Assembly: GCF_014196225.1 (NCBI RefSeq)
Contig: NZ_JACIDI010000006.1
Span: forward strand, 143,841-207,840
DNA length: 64,000 nucleotides
Direction of reading: 5' to 3'
From: Bacteroides pyogenes
GTDB lineage: Bacteria; Bacteroidota; Bacteroidia; Bacteroidales; Bacteroidaceae
This document shows positions 15,982 through 24,505 of the stretch, one piece after another. The notes below the pieces were generated by a model. The model did no database searches. It worked only from the letters and a program-made list of their open reading frames with translations, and was not told where the DNA came from. Position numbers and translations under genes: made by a program. The number at the start of each line of letters is the position of its first letter. The first letter of the stretch is position 1.

Positions 15982-16468
15982 ATGTGCTTGTTTTTTGGTG
16001 AATTGATAAAGGCAAAGGTAACGGTAAATTGCGAAAAAACAAACAATCGCCCCGATAAGAAGTCATTGTTTCTATATGCTAAAATAAATTTTCAATGCCG
16101 GGTATGGAATCAATGGCTGTTTGTCGTATGAAATCTGCTAAACCGGGAGCATGTTTTTTTGTCTTTTCGGGGTAAAATGATATTCGTCATGCCCGCCATA
16201 CATACTTGCCGCGTTGTTCATATATACTCAGCGTGGTGGCTATATATAGCTACCGTGGTAGGCATATATACTCACCGTGGTAGCCATATATGTACACCAC
16301 GGTGGCCATATATGTATACCGCAGCAATCAATCTATATTCGATAAGGTATAGTTTTCAGGTACTTACCATATTCACACATATCGAAGGCGGCTTTTGTCA
16401 AAGTGACGCTTCAGGACAAAGTGTCCATTCCTTTTCAATGTTGCCAAAGGTGATGTCTGTTGTTGGGT
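15982..16468. other. Gap upstream of proC with a 22-bp repeat array
   Basis: About 490 bases without a gene. The proC upstream region is AT-rich. The centre holds six 22-bp tandem units (16198-16329). No terminator was recognised for the leftward DUF4377 gene. Confidence 0.6.
16198..16329. repeat. 22-bp tandem repeat array (six units)
   Basis: Units begin at 16198, 16220, 16242, 16264, 16286 and 16308, an exact 22-bp period. Each middle unit starts ATATAT and carries a core of the form ACC-NN-GGT (ACCGTGGT or ACCACGGT); the outer units are more diverged. The same design occurs at 46062-46149. Confidence 0.93.
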
Positions 16469-16810
16469 TTAGGGCTCAGGTACATCGCTTGTCTTTACTT
16501 TGCACGATATCACTCTGCGCAATGTATACTTTTCGTCGGACAGATCGGCAACGTAGATATCCCTGTCGGTGATTCCCACTTCAATGACGTATTCTTTTCC
16601 CTGTTGGTAGATCTCCGAGAAGCCCTCAATCGGATCTGTGAACCGTTCCCATTCTTTTGCGCCGAACCTGCGAACCCAATATCCTGATGTCTGTACTCCC
16701 CCGGGCTTATACCATTCTTCGGAAGCGATGGTCCAAATTTCTGTCCGGTAGTCGTCCTGACATCCGAACATCAACCCTAATAAAAGGGTAATGACTGCTT
16801 TCTTCATCAT
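16469..16810 (-). CDS. DUF4377-like lipoprotein
   Basis: A 113-residue lipoprotein: signal peptide with lipobox LMFGC (Cys17) followed by QDD, acidic residues that in Bacteroidetes favour surface export. The mature part resembles DUF4377: WTIASEEWYKPG, WERFTDPIEGFSEIYQQGKEYVIEVG and YTLRRVISCKV. Function unknown; related domains occur in envelope-stress proteins. A TACCTTTG -7 box (complement of 16906-16913) lies about 95 bases upstream, giving a leader that can fold into a small GAAACA/TGTTTC hairpin. Confidence 0.7.
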   Translation of the reverse strand: MMKKAVITLLLGLMFGCQDDYRTEIWTIASEEWYKPGGVQTSGYWVRRFGAKEWERFTDPIEGFSEIYQQGKEYVIEVGITDRDIYVADLSDEKYTLRRVISCKVKTSDVPEP

Positions 16811-17013
16811 AGTGCTTTCATGTTTTTAAGGTTAGTAAGTTAGAAAGAACTTTTGGTCACAATGCTGATTTTGAGGCGAAACAGCACTTGTTTCAGCATA
16901 CGGAACAAAGGTATGAAAAAACGGTTTGTCGGAGCGAATTCTATGATTTTTTATACTCTTCCCGATGTTTGAAGCATTTACGAAAGTAGGAAAGCTCTTT
17001 GCCGGACATGCCC

Positions 17014-18135
17014 TTAAAGCAATCCGGCAAAGCAGGTGAGAAAGTCGTCGGCTTCTTCCATGCTGAGGCAGAGCGGGGGCAAGAGCCTGAGCACATTAGC
17101 GCCGCTTGCTCCGGTGAATACGTGCTTCTCGTAGATAAGCCTGCTGCGCAGTTGTTTTACGGGTTCTTCAAATTCGACTCCGATCATTAATCCTCGTCCG
17201 CGCACTTCTTTGATTTTCGGGAGCTTGCGAAGTTCCTGCAACAGATATTCGCCTGTTTGCGCAGCGTTTCTCATCAGGTTTTCCTGTTCCATCACATCTA
17301 TCACGGCAAGGCCGGCGGCACATGCCAGATGATTGCCTCCGAAAGTTGTCCCCAACTGTCCGTATACGGGAGTGAACATCGGGTTTATCAGGACACCTGC
17401 CATCGGGAATCCGTTTCCGATGCCCTTGGCTACTGTGATGATGTCGGGCTTGATGCCGCAAAACTGATGGGCAAAGAATCTTCCGGTGCGTCCGTATCCG
17501 CTTTGAATTTCGTCCAGAATCAGAATTGTTCCGGTCGAAATACAGCGTTCGCGAAGTGCCTGTATGAATTCTGCGGAGGGAATCTGTACGCCGCCCACAC
17601 CTTGTATGCCTTCGATAATCACCGCACAAACATCGCCTTTGTCCAGTTCGCGCTCCATACACTCGATGTCGTTCAGCGGGAGATAAGTGACATGTCCGTT
17701 ACGGTTGACCGGAGCGATGATGGCGGGATTGTTTGTAGCCTCTACCGCCAGTGAAGTGCGCCCGTGGAAAGCCTTTTCGAATGAAACGATCCGCGTGCGT
17801 TTGTTGTGAAACGAGGCCAGTTTGAATGCGTTCTCGTTGGCTTCGGCTCCGCTGTTGACAAGAAACAACGAATACTCTTCGTAGCCCGACAGCTTGCCCA
17901 ACCGTTCGGCGAGCTGTTGTTGCAGCGGATTGATCACCGAGTTGGAATAAAAACCGAGCTGCGATACCTGTTTGCTGATCATTTCCACATAGTGAGGGTG
18001 GCAGTGGCCGATGGAGATTACGGCATGCCCTCCGTAAAGGTCGAGATACTCCGTGCCTTTGTCGTCCCAGACTTTGCTTCCTTTTCCTTTTACTATGTTG
18101 ACGTCATACAAAGGATATACGTCGAATAAATTCAT
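17014..18135 (-). CDS. argD: Acylornithine aminotransferase (arginine synthesis)
   Basis: A class-III PLP aminotransferase of 373 residues that makes N-acylornithine from the acylglutamate semialdehyde. Visible are the pocket region LVNSGAEANENAFKLA near 95, DEIQSGYGRTGRFFAHQ near 208 and the PLP lysine in ITVAKGIGNGFPMAG (about 238). Bacteroides is known to use N-succinyl rather than N-acetyl intermediates in arginine synthesis, so the true substrate is probably N-succinylornithine. It is the last gene of the argR-GNAT-argG-argC-argD set, but a 259-base gap separates it from argC, so it may have its own promoter. Confidence 0.92.
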   Translation of the reverse strand: MNLFDVYPLYDVNIVKGKGSKVWDDKGTEYLDLYGGHAVISIGHCHPHYVEMISKQVSQLGFYSNSVINPLQQQLAERLGKLSGYEEYSLFLVNSGAEANENAFKLASFHNKRTRIVSFEKAFHGRTSLAVEATNNPAIIAPVNRNGHVTYLPLNDIECMERELDKGDVCAVIIEGIQGVGGVQIPSAEFIQALRERCISTGTILILDEIQSGYGRTGRFFAHQFCGIKPDIITVAKGIGNGFPMAGVLINPMFTPVYGQLGTTFGGNHLACAAGLAVIDVMEQENLMRNAAQTGEYLLQELRKLPKIKEVRGRGLMIGVEFEEPVKQLRSRLIYEKHVFTGASGANVLRLLPPLCLSMEEADDFLTCFAGLL

Positions 18136-18394
18136 TTTTTACTGATTAACGTTTATACTTCAATGTTGTGTGCCGTACTGCCACAGCTGCATCGCGTGCG
18201 AAGGTCTCTCGTCTCTGACACATTGTCCGCATTGCTTTTGTACGTATCTCCGCAACTCGTTACGTGCAGAGCCGGTTGCTTCCGCCCAAAGATGTTCGTG
18301 CTTCTGGAAAGAAAGCCGAAAAGAGACAGTCGATTGGCGCACGCCCATGGCGTGCATACCGGCCTCCTTCCCGAGGGTCTTTCTTTTGATGGTG
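18136..18394. other. Gap inside the arginine cluster
   Basis: About 260 bases with no convincing gene, unusually long compared with the 19-27 base gaps in the rest of the operon. It contains the dyad GCACGCC-CAT-GGCGTGC near 18342. No clear -7 box for argD was found. Confidence 0.5.
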
Positions 18395-19363
18395 TCAGAA
18401 AGCGCTCGGCTTCAGCCGCAGCCCGACGGTTTCTTCGAGATTGAACATCAGGTTCATGTTGTGAACAGCCTGACCGCTGGCTCCTTTCAGCAGATTGTCG
18501 ATGCAAGAGATAACGAGCAGTTTGTCGCCATGCTTTTCCAAGTGAATCAGGCATTTGTTCGTATTCACCACCTGCTTCAGGTCGATATTTTCTTTCACGA
18601 TGTGTACAAAAGAGTCTTTTTCGTAATATTCTTCGTACATGCGCTCGATTTCTTCGATGCCGACTCTCGTTTTCACTACGATTGTGGCGAAGATCCCACG
18701 CGGGAAGTCTCCCCGATAAGGGATGAAGTCGATTTCTGCGTTGAAACTGTTTTGCAGTTGTCTTAGCGATTGCTTGATTTCGGGAATATGTTGATGATCG
18801 AAAGCTTTGTATACGCTGATATTATTGTTCCTCCAGCTGAAATGTGTGGTGGATCCGGGTTTCACGCCTGCTCCCGTGCTTCCGGTAATTGCGTTGACCG
18901 CCACGTCGTCTTTCAGCATCAGGTTCTTCGCCAGCGGGAGAAGCCCCAACGAAATGCAGGTGGCGAAGCATCCGGGATTTGCCACGTGCTTTGCCGTGCA
19001 GGTAGCGCGCCGGTTCAGCTCCGGCAATCCATAGATGAAATCGTGATCGTCGCTTTGTATGCGGTAATCCATCGAGAGGTCGATAATTTTCAGGTTCTCC
19101 GGCAGGTTGTGGCTTTCCAGAAATTTTCTTGTGTCGCCATGAGCCGTACAGAAGAAAAGCACATCAATCATGTTCAGGGGCAGTTCGTCTGTAAATACGA
19201 GGCTGGTTTCCCCGTACAGTCCTTCGTGTACATCCGTTATTCTTTTGCCCGCATGGCTGTTGCTGTGTATAAATACGATTTTGGTTTCCGGGTGGTTGAG
19301 CAACAGACGGACCAGTTCGCCCGCAGTGTAGCCTGCTCCACCAATAATTCCTGCTTTTATCAT
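18395..19363 (-). CDS. argC: N-acyl-gamma-glutamyl-phosphate reductase
   Basis: ArgC reduces N-acylglutamyl phosphate to the semialdehyde with NADPH. The 322-residue protein starts with the Rossmann motif IIGGAGYTAGELVRLL and has the active-site cysteine region HVANPGCFATCISLGLLPL near 140, followed by GSTGAGVKPG. I start it at the ATG of MIKAGIIGGAGYT, where the family begins. The longer open frame to 19480 would run into argG and has no homologous extension. It starts 26 bases after argG. Confidence 0.95.
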   Translation of the reverse strand: MIKAGIIGGAGYTAGELVRLLLNHPETKIVFIHSNSHAGKRITDVHEGLYGETSLVFTDELPLNMIDVLFFCTAHGDTRKFLESHNLPENLKIIDLSMDYRIQSDDHDFIYGLPELNRRATCTAKHVANPGCFATCISLGLLPLAKNLMLKDDVAVNAITGSTGAGVKPGSTTHFSWRNNNISVYKAFDHQHIPEIKQSLRQLQNSFNAEIDFIPYRGDFPRGIFATIVVKTRVGIEEIERMYEEYYEKDSFVHIVKENIDLKQVVNTNKCLIHLEKHGDKLLVISCIDNLLKGASGQAVHNMNLMFNLEETVGLRLKPSAF

Positions 19364-19389
19364 GTTATTAGTTTTTAAGTTTACTCCAT

Positions 19390-20601
19390 TTATAATTCCA
19401 CGTCCTTGTGGTTGTTGTAATAGACGCGAAGCGGGGTGGAAGTCACTTTGATAAAGCCTTTGGCATCTTCCGCCGTCCATCCCTTCTGCATCTCTCCGTA
19501 TTCTCCGAACTTGGTTTTTACCAAATCGTCTTCCGACTCCACACCTACGGTGGAGAAGGAGAGAGGACGCAGCTCGAGAATCGCCGTGCCGTTCACATTA
19601 CGCTGGCTCTCTTGCAACATCGCTTCAATGTCGCGCATCACCGGTTCGAGATACTGGCTTTCGTGCAAGAACATGCCATACCAATTGGCTACCTGATCTT
19701 TCCAATATTGCTGCCACTTGCTTAATGTATACTTTTCGAGGAAACGGTGAGCGCCGATGATAAGCATCGGAGCGGCGGCTTCGAATCCTACGCGCCCTTT
19801 AATGCCGATGATTGTATCGCCCACGTGCATGTCTCGCCCGATGCCGTAAGCCGAGCCTATCTCTTCCACTTTCAGAATCGCTTGAATGGGATCATCGAAT
19901 CTTTCGTCGTTCACGGCTTTCAGTTCACCTTTCTCGAAGGTGAGGCGCAGCTGTTCGCTACCCTCTTTCTTCACGTGCTTCAGATAGGCGCTTTCCGGCA
20001 GTCCCTGCGCCGAGTCGAGAATTTCTCCTCCGCAGATGGATGTTCCCCATAAGCCAACGTTGTAGGAGTATTTCAGTTTGGTAAAGTCGGCATGGAAGCC
20101 ATGTTTGTTCAGATAGTCTATTTCTTCCTGACGGCTCAAGGCCATGTCGCGCGTCAATGTGATGATTTCTACGTTCGGAGCCAGTACGAGAAAGGTCATA
20201 TCGAAACGAATCTGGTCGTTTCCCGCTCCCGTAGATCCGTGGGCAATGGCATCCGCCCCGATCTCGTTGGCATATCGTGCGATGGCCAGTGCCTGAAAAA
20301 TACGTTCCGAACTTACGGAGACCGGATAAGTGCCGTTGCGCAACACATTTCCGTAGACCATGTATTTCAAACTCTTTTCGTAATACTCCTGCGTTACGTC
20401 CAGAGTGACGTATTTCACCGCGCCCAACTTGTAGGCATTCTCTTCGTTGGTCTTCAGCTGTTCTTCACTGAATCCTCCGGTGTTCGCACAGGCGGCGTAC
20501 ACTTCGCAGTCCTTTTCCCGGGTGAGGTACATGACGGTGAACGATGTGTCTAACCCGCCGCTGTATGCAACCACTACTTTTTTCTTCTTTTTTTCCTCCA
20601 T
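19390..20601 (-). CDS. argG: Argininosuccinate synthase
   Basis: ArgG joins citrulline and aspartate at the expense of ATP. The 403-residue protein starts with a Lys-rich leader and the ATP pyrophosphatase P-loop VVAYSGGLDTSF (9-20). It also has HGSTGAGNDQIRF near 121 and GRVGFEAAAPMLIIGAHRFLE further on. Length matches the family. It sits between the GNAT gene (19 bases upstream) and argC (26 bases downstream). Confidence 0.96.
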   Translation of the reverse strand: MEEKKKKKVVVAYSGGLDTSFTVMYLTREKDCEVYAACANTGGFSEEQLKTNEENAYKLGAVKYVTLDVTQEYYEKSLKYMVYGNVLRNGTYPVSVSSERIFQALAIARYANEIGADAIAHGSTGAGNDQIRFDMTFLVLAPNVEIITLTRDMALSRQEEIDYLNKHGFHADFTKLKYSYNVGLWGTSICGGEILDSAQGLPESAYLKHVKKEGSEQLRLTFEKGELKAVNDERFDDPIQAILKVEEIGSAYGIGRDMHVGDTIIGIKGRVGFEAAAPMLIIGAHRFLEKYTLSKWQQYWKDQVANWYGMFLHESQYLEPVMRDIEAMLQESQRNVNGTAILELRPLSFSTVGVESEDDLVKTKFGEYGEMQKGWTAEDAKGFIKVTSTPLRVYYNNHKDVEL

Positions 20602-20620
20602 AGTGCCGTATTTCTTTTCC

Positions 20621-21199
20621 TTAAAAAAATTGTCTCTCTTGTTCTCTTTTAATGTTTTTCGGATCCATCGGATCGTACAACATAGCCGTGCATATGCAGA
20701 ATTTTCGCTCCTTGGCCATCAATATGGAATGATTGACGCATCCTTCGCATCCTTTCCAGAAAGCGTCGTCGTCGGTCAGCTCGTTGAAAGTGACAGGCAC
20801 ATAGCCCAACTCCGTATTCATCTTCATCACCGCCCCGCCCGAAGTCAGACTGAATAGCTTCGCTTTCGGCCACCGCAACCGTGCCAGCTGGAACGAAGCC
20901 TGCTTGATACGTTTGGCGAGTCCCAGTCCGCGGAAGTCCGGATGAACGATCAGCCCCGAAGTGGCTACATACTGCTTGTTCCCCCACGATTCGATGTAGG
21001 TGAACCCTGCAAACGTTTCTTCGTAGAGCGCAATGATGGCTTTTCCTTCTTTGATTTTGGTTGTCAGGTATTCGTGTGTGCGTTCGGCAATACCGGTGCC
21101 ACGTACAGCGGCAGCCTGCCGGATGGTTTCTAAAATAGTGTCAACATAAACCTCATGTGAGGCGTCGGCTACCATAACATCTATTTGTTGAGTATCCAT
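20621..21199 (-). CDS. GNAT acyltransferase in the arg operon, candidate N-acylglutamate synthase
   Basis: A 192-residue GNAT-family enzyme. The acyl-CoA-binding motif A is VHPDFRGLGLAKRI (85-98), preceded by strand SGLI. After the GNAT core there is a cysteine-rich tail, CEGC at 151-154 and CIC at 168-170, that could bind a metal. It lies between argR and argG with 27- and 19-base gaps, so it is almost certainly co-regulated with arginine synthesis. No argA or argJ is present here, so it is a good candidate for the first step, acylation of glutamate, probably with succinyl-CoA given the succinylated pathway of Bacteroides. That assignment is inference from context. Confidence 0.8.
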   Translation of the reverse strand: MDTQQIDVMVADASHEVYVDTILETIRQAAAVRGTGIAERTHEYLTTKIKEGKAIIALYEETFAGFTYIESWGNKQYVATSGLIVHPDFRGLGLAKRIKQASFQLARLRWPKAKLFSLTSGGAVMKMNTELGYVPVTFNELTDDDAFWKGCEGCVNHSILMAKERKFCICTAMLYDPMDPKNIKREQERQFF

Positions 21200-21226
21200 T
21201 TCTCGAGATATAAAACGAAGTATGGT

Positions 21227-21700
21227 TTATTTAATGTCCGGAATAATTAAAGACAGGCTGCGAAGCAATGCGGCATGTGTAATTCCTTCTTTTAGAACAA
21301 GCATGATGGTGTCGTCTCCGGCCACGGTGCCCAGAATCTCATCGAAAATCTGCGAATCGATATCGTAAGCCATGCTGCTGGCATAGCCGGGGCGGGTGCG
21401 TATTACCGCAATGTTGCCGGAAAACTGAAGTGAGATGAATCCACTGCTGCGCAGCATTTCGCCGGGAGTTTGTTCAGTAGCCCGCTTGTACATGATGTCG
21501 TTGGGCAGCACATATACGTATTTACCGCTCATGCTTGCCGCTTTGGCTACTTTCAGTTGCTTCAGGTCGCGAGAGAGAGTAGCTTGTGTCAGCTCAAAGC
21601 CTTCTTGCTCTAACTCTTGCAGCAGCTCTTCTTGAGAGCCAATCTCCTGGCTGGAGATAATCATCTTGATGGCATCTAATCGGTCTGCTTTCTTCTTCAT
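21227..21700 (-). CDS. argR: Arginine repressor ArgR
   Basis: A 157-residue arginine-responsive regulator. The N-terminal winged helix (ADRLDAIKMIISSQEIGSQE, then ELTQATLSRDLKQL) carries the DNA-recognition SRDLK motif, and the C-terminal hexamerisation/arginine-binding domain includes IRTRPGYASSMAYDID and TVAGDDTIMLVLKE. The start is set at MKKKADRL, since the longer frame to 21766 overlaps the TATTTTTG -7 box (complement of 21726-21733). First gene of the arginine cluster; autoregulation is likely. Confidence 0.95.
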   Translation of the reverse strand: MKKKADRLDAIKMIISSQEIGSQEELLQELEQEGFELTQATLSRDLKQLKVAKAASMSGKYVYVLPNDIMYKRATEQTPGEMLRSSGFISLQFSGNIAVIRTRPGYASSMAYDIDSQIFDEILGTVAGDDTIMLVLKEGITHAALLRSLSLIIPDIK

Positions 21701-22241
21701 TGTATAATTATTCTGATTGTTGGCGCAAAAATATGCAATATCTTCGAATAAAATACATAAAATCATTCCTTTTTTGAATAAATCAATTAAAATGAATGAT
21801 TTTTCCGATAAATATTCAAAAGTATTTGAACACTATGCTATAATATATACAAAAAAGTCACACAAAGGGTTTTCTCTGCCTGGTTAAAACTTTTGCGGAC
21901 TTCATTCTCAAAGCTATTTTCCTAAAATTAAATCTCTATTTTTCTAAACGAGATATTGCCGGATAAGTGTGAATGAAAGATACGGAGGAACATTGATTCC
22001 GAACTTCTTCTTGACAATTTGAAATGTGCTTTACAAGTATCTCAGGTTTTCTGTTTATACAAGAAAGCCCGCCGATTGGTGTAGATTGCGTTTGATGCCA
22101 TTTATACCTGTCGGTCGGGTTTCAATGATGCCGCCTGTGGGCGGGACTGAATGGGGGTGTCGCCAAATATCTGCATACGGATGCATCACCCGGATTTTCT
22201 TTTGTTGTTTTCGGATAAGGGTGCTGCGTGTCGGATAACGA
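21701..22241. other. Gap between argR and pyrH
   Basis: About 540 bases without a convincing gene. The argR-proximal half is very AT-rich and contains the arg promoter candidate and a TTCAAA-AGTA-TTTGAA dyad (21815-21830) that could be an operator. The pyrH-proximal half is closer to average composition; nothing else was recognised. Confidence 0.5.
21726..21733 (-). promoter_or_regulatory. Candidate -7 box for the arg operon
   Basis: The complement reads TATTTTTG, 26 bases before the chosen argR start. AT-rich sequence with GAATAAAATACA upstream could overlap an operator. Confidence 0.5.
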
Positions 22242-22952
22242 TCAGTTGTGTACCAATGTGCCTATTCCTTCGCCGGTGATTACTTTTTTCAGGTTTCCCG
22301 GCGTATCCATATCGAACACAATGATAGGCAGGTTGTTTTCTTTACACATACAAGTGGCTGTCAGATCCATCGCTTTCAGTCCACGGCTTAATACTTCATC
22401 GTAAGTGATGTCGGCAAATTTAGTGGCAGTAGGATCTTTCTCCGGATCGGCAGTATAAATTCCGTCTACCCGGGTGCCTTTCAGCATTACATCGGCTTCG
22501 ATCTCAATGCCTCTGAGTGAGGATCCGGTGTCTGTGGTGAAGAAGGGATTACCCGTTCCGGCGGACATGATGACTACTTCGCCGCTTTCCATATATTCGA
22601 TGGCTTTCCATTTACTGTAAAACTCACCGATAGGCTCCATGCGTATGGCGGTCAGCACGCGTGTTTTTACTCCGACGGCCACCAATGCGGAACTCAGAGC
22701 CAGACTGTTGATAACGGTTGCCAGCATGCCCATCTGGTCGCCTTTTACACGGTCGAATCCTCGTCCTGCTCCGCTCAGTCCGCGAAAAATATTTCCTCCG
22801 CCGATTACGATGCCTATTTGTATGCCTTGTTCGTGAATCTCTTTAATCTGGGTGGCATATTCAGCCAGTCTCTTTTCGTCAATGCCGTATTGCTTTTCTC
22901 CCATCAGGCTTTCTCCGCTGAGTTTCAGCAGAACTCTTCTATACTTTGCCAT
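22242..22952 (-). CDS. pyrH: UMP kinase
   Basis: PyrH phosphorylates UMP to UDP. The 236-residue amino-acid-kinase fold starts at MAKYRRVLLKLSGESLMG (Gly-rich ATP loop) and includes GIVIGGGNIFRG near 53, QMGMLATVINSLAL near 75, and GTGNPFFTTDTGSSLR near 136, typical of hexameric bacterial UMP kinases. The longer open frame to 23057 would add an unrelated hydrophobic leader, so the start at 22952 is preferred. It lies 111 bases after the MATE gene. Confidence 0.96.
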   Translation of the reverse strand: MAKYRRVLLKLSGESLMGEKQYGIDEKRLAEYATQIKEIHEQGIQIGIVIGGGNIFRGLSGAGRGFDRVKGDQMGMLATVINSLALSSALVAVGVKTRVLTAIRMEPIGEFYSKWKAIEYMESGEVVIMSAGTGNPFFTTDTGSSLRGIEIEADVMLKGTRVDGIYTADPEKDPTATKFADITYDEVLSRGLKAMDLTATCMCKENNLPIIVFDMDTPGNLKKVITGEGIGTLVHN

Positions 22953-23063
22953 ATTTTCTGATTTTTTGTTTAAGACAAAGATACAACAGAAAAATGAAAA
23001 TGGAGGCAAACTGTTTGAAGAATGTTGTGGAGTGTCGGTTCGGAGATTGCTTGCCACGGATAG

Positions 23064-24386
23064 TTATACGTCGGTTGTGCTTAAGATTCGCTTTCCGAGT
23101 ACGGTTTGTGCAATGCCCCGTGCCGAGAGGTAGATAATAAAGGCAAGCCAGAGGGCATGGTTTCCCAGAAAGGAGTTGAAAGTGTAATATACGGCGAAGA
23201 AACCGCCGGTGGCAATGAACATCGAATAAAGCATGCCGCGCGTAGCGGTAGCACCGATGAAGATTCCGTCCCATAAGAAAGCAGCGAATCCCGCTATGGG
23301 AATGATTATGGCCCAATAGGAATACTCTTCGGCCGCATCGATCACCGACCGTTCGTTGGTGAGTAATTCTAAAAGGAGGTTTCCGCCGATGGCATACAGC
23401 AGAGTGAAGCTCGAAGAAAGTCCAATGCCCCAGCGGAAGAGTTGCCTGACAGTATTCCGAAGTGCAGTCCGGTTACGCGCACCGATATGTCGCCCCGCTA
23501 ACGCTTCGCCCGCATAGGCAAATCCGTCCATGACGTAAGAGAAGAGAGTGAATAGCTGCATAAGCAATGTGTTGACTGCCAATATGATTTCTCCTTGTGC
23601 TGCTCCCACCGATGTGAAAAACAGGGTGACGATAACCAGGCAGAGCGTTCGGAGAAAAATATCCCGGTTTACCTGAAAGAAACGGTACATGGCTTGCTTA
23701 CGTATCACTTCCTTCCAATATGTTTGTTTGCGGTGGATGCGGTAGTAACGCAGACAGAGCCAGATAGCCATAAGGAATCCCGCATATTGGGCAATAAGCG
23801 TTCCGGCAGCTACCCCTTCTACTTTCATGTGCAGCAGATAAACGAAACAAAGACTGGCGAAGATGTTGATGATGTTTTGAATGATGGCGATGTACATGGG
23901 AAACCTCGAATTCTGCATGCCGATAAACCAACCCGCAAAGCCGTAAAGCCCCAGTGTGGCAGGAGCTCCCCAAATACAGATACGGAAATAGACTGTAGCC
24001 AGATTTCTTACTTCTTCAGTAGTTTGTATCAGTATGAACGCTATTTTCAATATCGGATATTGAAAGACAATCAGGAGGAAAGAAATAAACATTCCCACAC
24101 CGACAGCACGTAGCAGCAGACGGATAGTCTCGTTCAAATCGTGCTGTCCGTATGCCTGTGAAGTCATTCCGCTTGTACCCATACGCAGAAATCCGAAAAT
24201 CCAGTAAATGATATTGAACAGCATACCTCCTACCGCAATAGCTCCGATATAAGCCGGAGCGCCCAGATGTCCTACGATAGCGACATCGATAAGTCCTAAA
24301 AGAGGTACGGTAATATTGGAAACGATTGAGGGGAGTGCAATCTGTAAAATTTGCCTGTTTATGGTAGTTTGTCTTTTTTCTGTCAT
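23064..24386 (-). CDS. MATE-family efflux transporter (DinF-like)
   Basis: A 440-residue inner-membrane exporter with about twelve hydrophobic helices. The N-terminus ILQIALPSIVSNITVPLLGLIDVAIVGHLG and the internal repeat around LVIVTLFFTSVGAAQGEIIL are typical of MATE/DinF proteins, which export cationic drugs or metabolites in exchange for H+ or Na+. Start set at MTEKRQTTI, since the upstream extension overlaps a TACCTTTG -7 box (complement of 24430-24437). Substrate unknown. It is divergent from the gene at 24506. Confidence 0.9.
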   Translation of the reverse strand: MTEKRQTTINRQILQIALPSIVSNITVPLLGLIDVAIVGHLGAPAYIGAIAVGGMLFNIIYWIFGFLRMGTSGMTSQAYGQHDLNETIRLLLRAVGVGMFISFLLIVFQYPILKIAFILIQTTEEVRNLATVYFRICIWGAPATLGLYGFAGWFIGMQNSRFPMYIAIIQNIINIFASLCFVYLLHMKVEGVAAGTLIAQYAGFLMAIWLCLRYYRIHRKQTYWKEVIRKQAMYRFFQVNRDIFLRTLCLVIVTLFFTSVGAAQGEIILAVNTLLMQLFTLFSYVMDGFAYAGEALAGRHIGARNRTALRNTVRQLFRWGIGLSSSFTLLYAIGGNLLLELLTNERSVIDAAEEYSYWAIIIPIAGFAAFLWDGIFIGATATRGMLYSMFIATGGFFAVYYTFNSFLGNHALWLAFIIYLSARGIAQTVLGKRILSTTDV

Positions 24387-24429
24387 CTTATTGCAACGCT
24401 TTTCGGGTGGAGATTGTTCTTTTCGCAGG

Positions 24430-24437
24430 CAAAGGTA
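24430..24437 (-). promoter_or_regulatory. Candidate -7 box for the MATE gene
   Basis: The complement reads TACCTTTG, 43 bases before the chosen ATG. It lies back to back with the -7 box of the rightward gene at 24506. Confidence 0.45.
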
Positions 24438-24457
24438 CATTTTTTGTGTTTTTATTG

Positions 24458-24465
24458 TATCTTTG
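24458..24465 (+). promoter_or_regulatory. Candidate -7 box for the 24506 gene
   Basis: TATCTTTG matches TAnnTTTG and lies 40 bases before the ATG. A TTTG sits only 11 bases upstream, too close for a normal -33 box. Confidence 0.45.
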
Positions 24466-24505
24466 TAGCAATCAAAGAATTAATAAAATAAGATAGAATA
24501 AAAGT

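Noticed and set aside
16198..16329. CRISPR-like spacing or phage attachment site
   Set aside because: Exact 22-bp tandem units without spacers; no integrase or tRNA nearby.
22026..22238. 70-residue rightward reading frame upstream of pyrH on the other strand
   Set aside because: No promoter or family features; Cys/Arg-rich composition typical of a chance frame.
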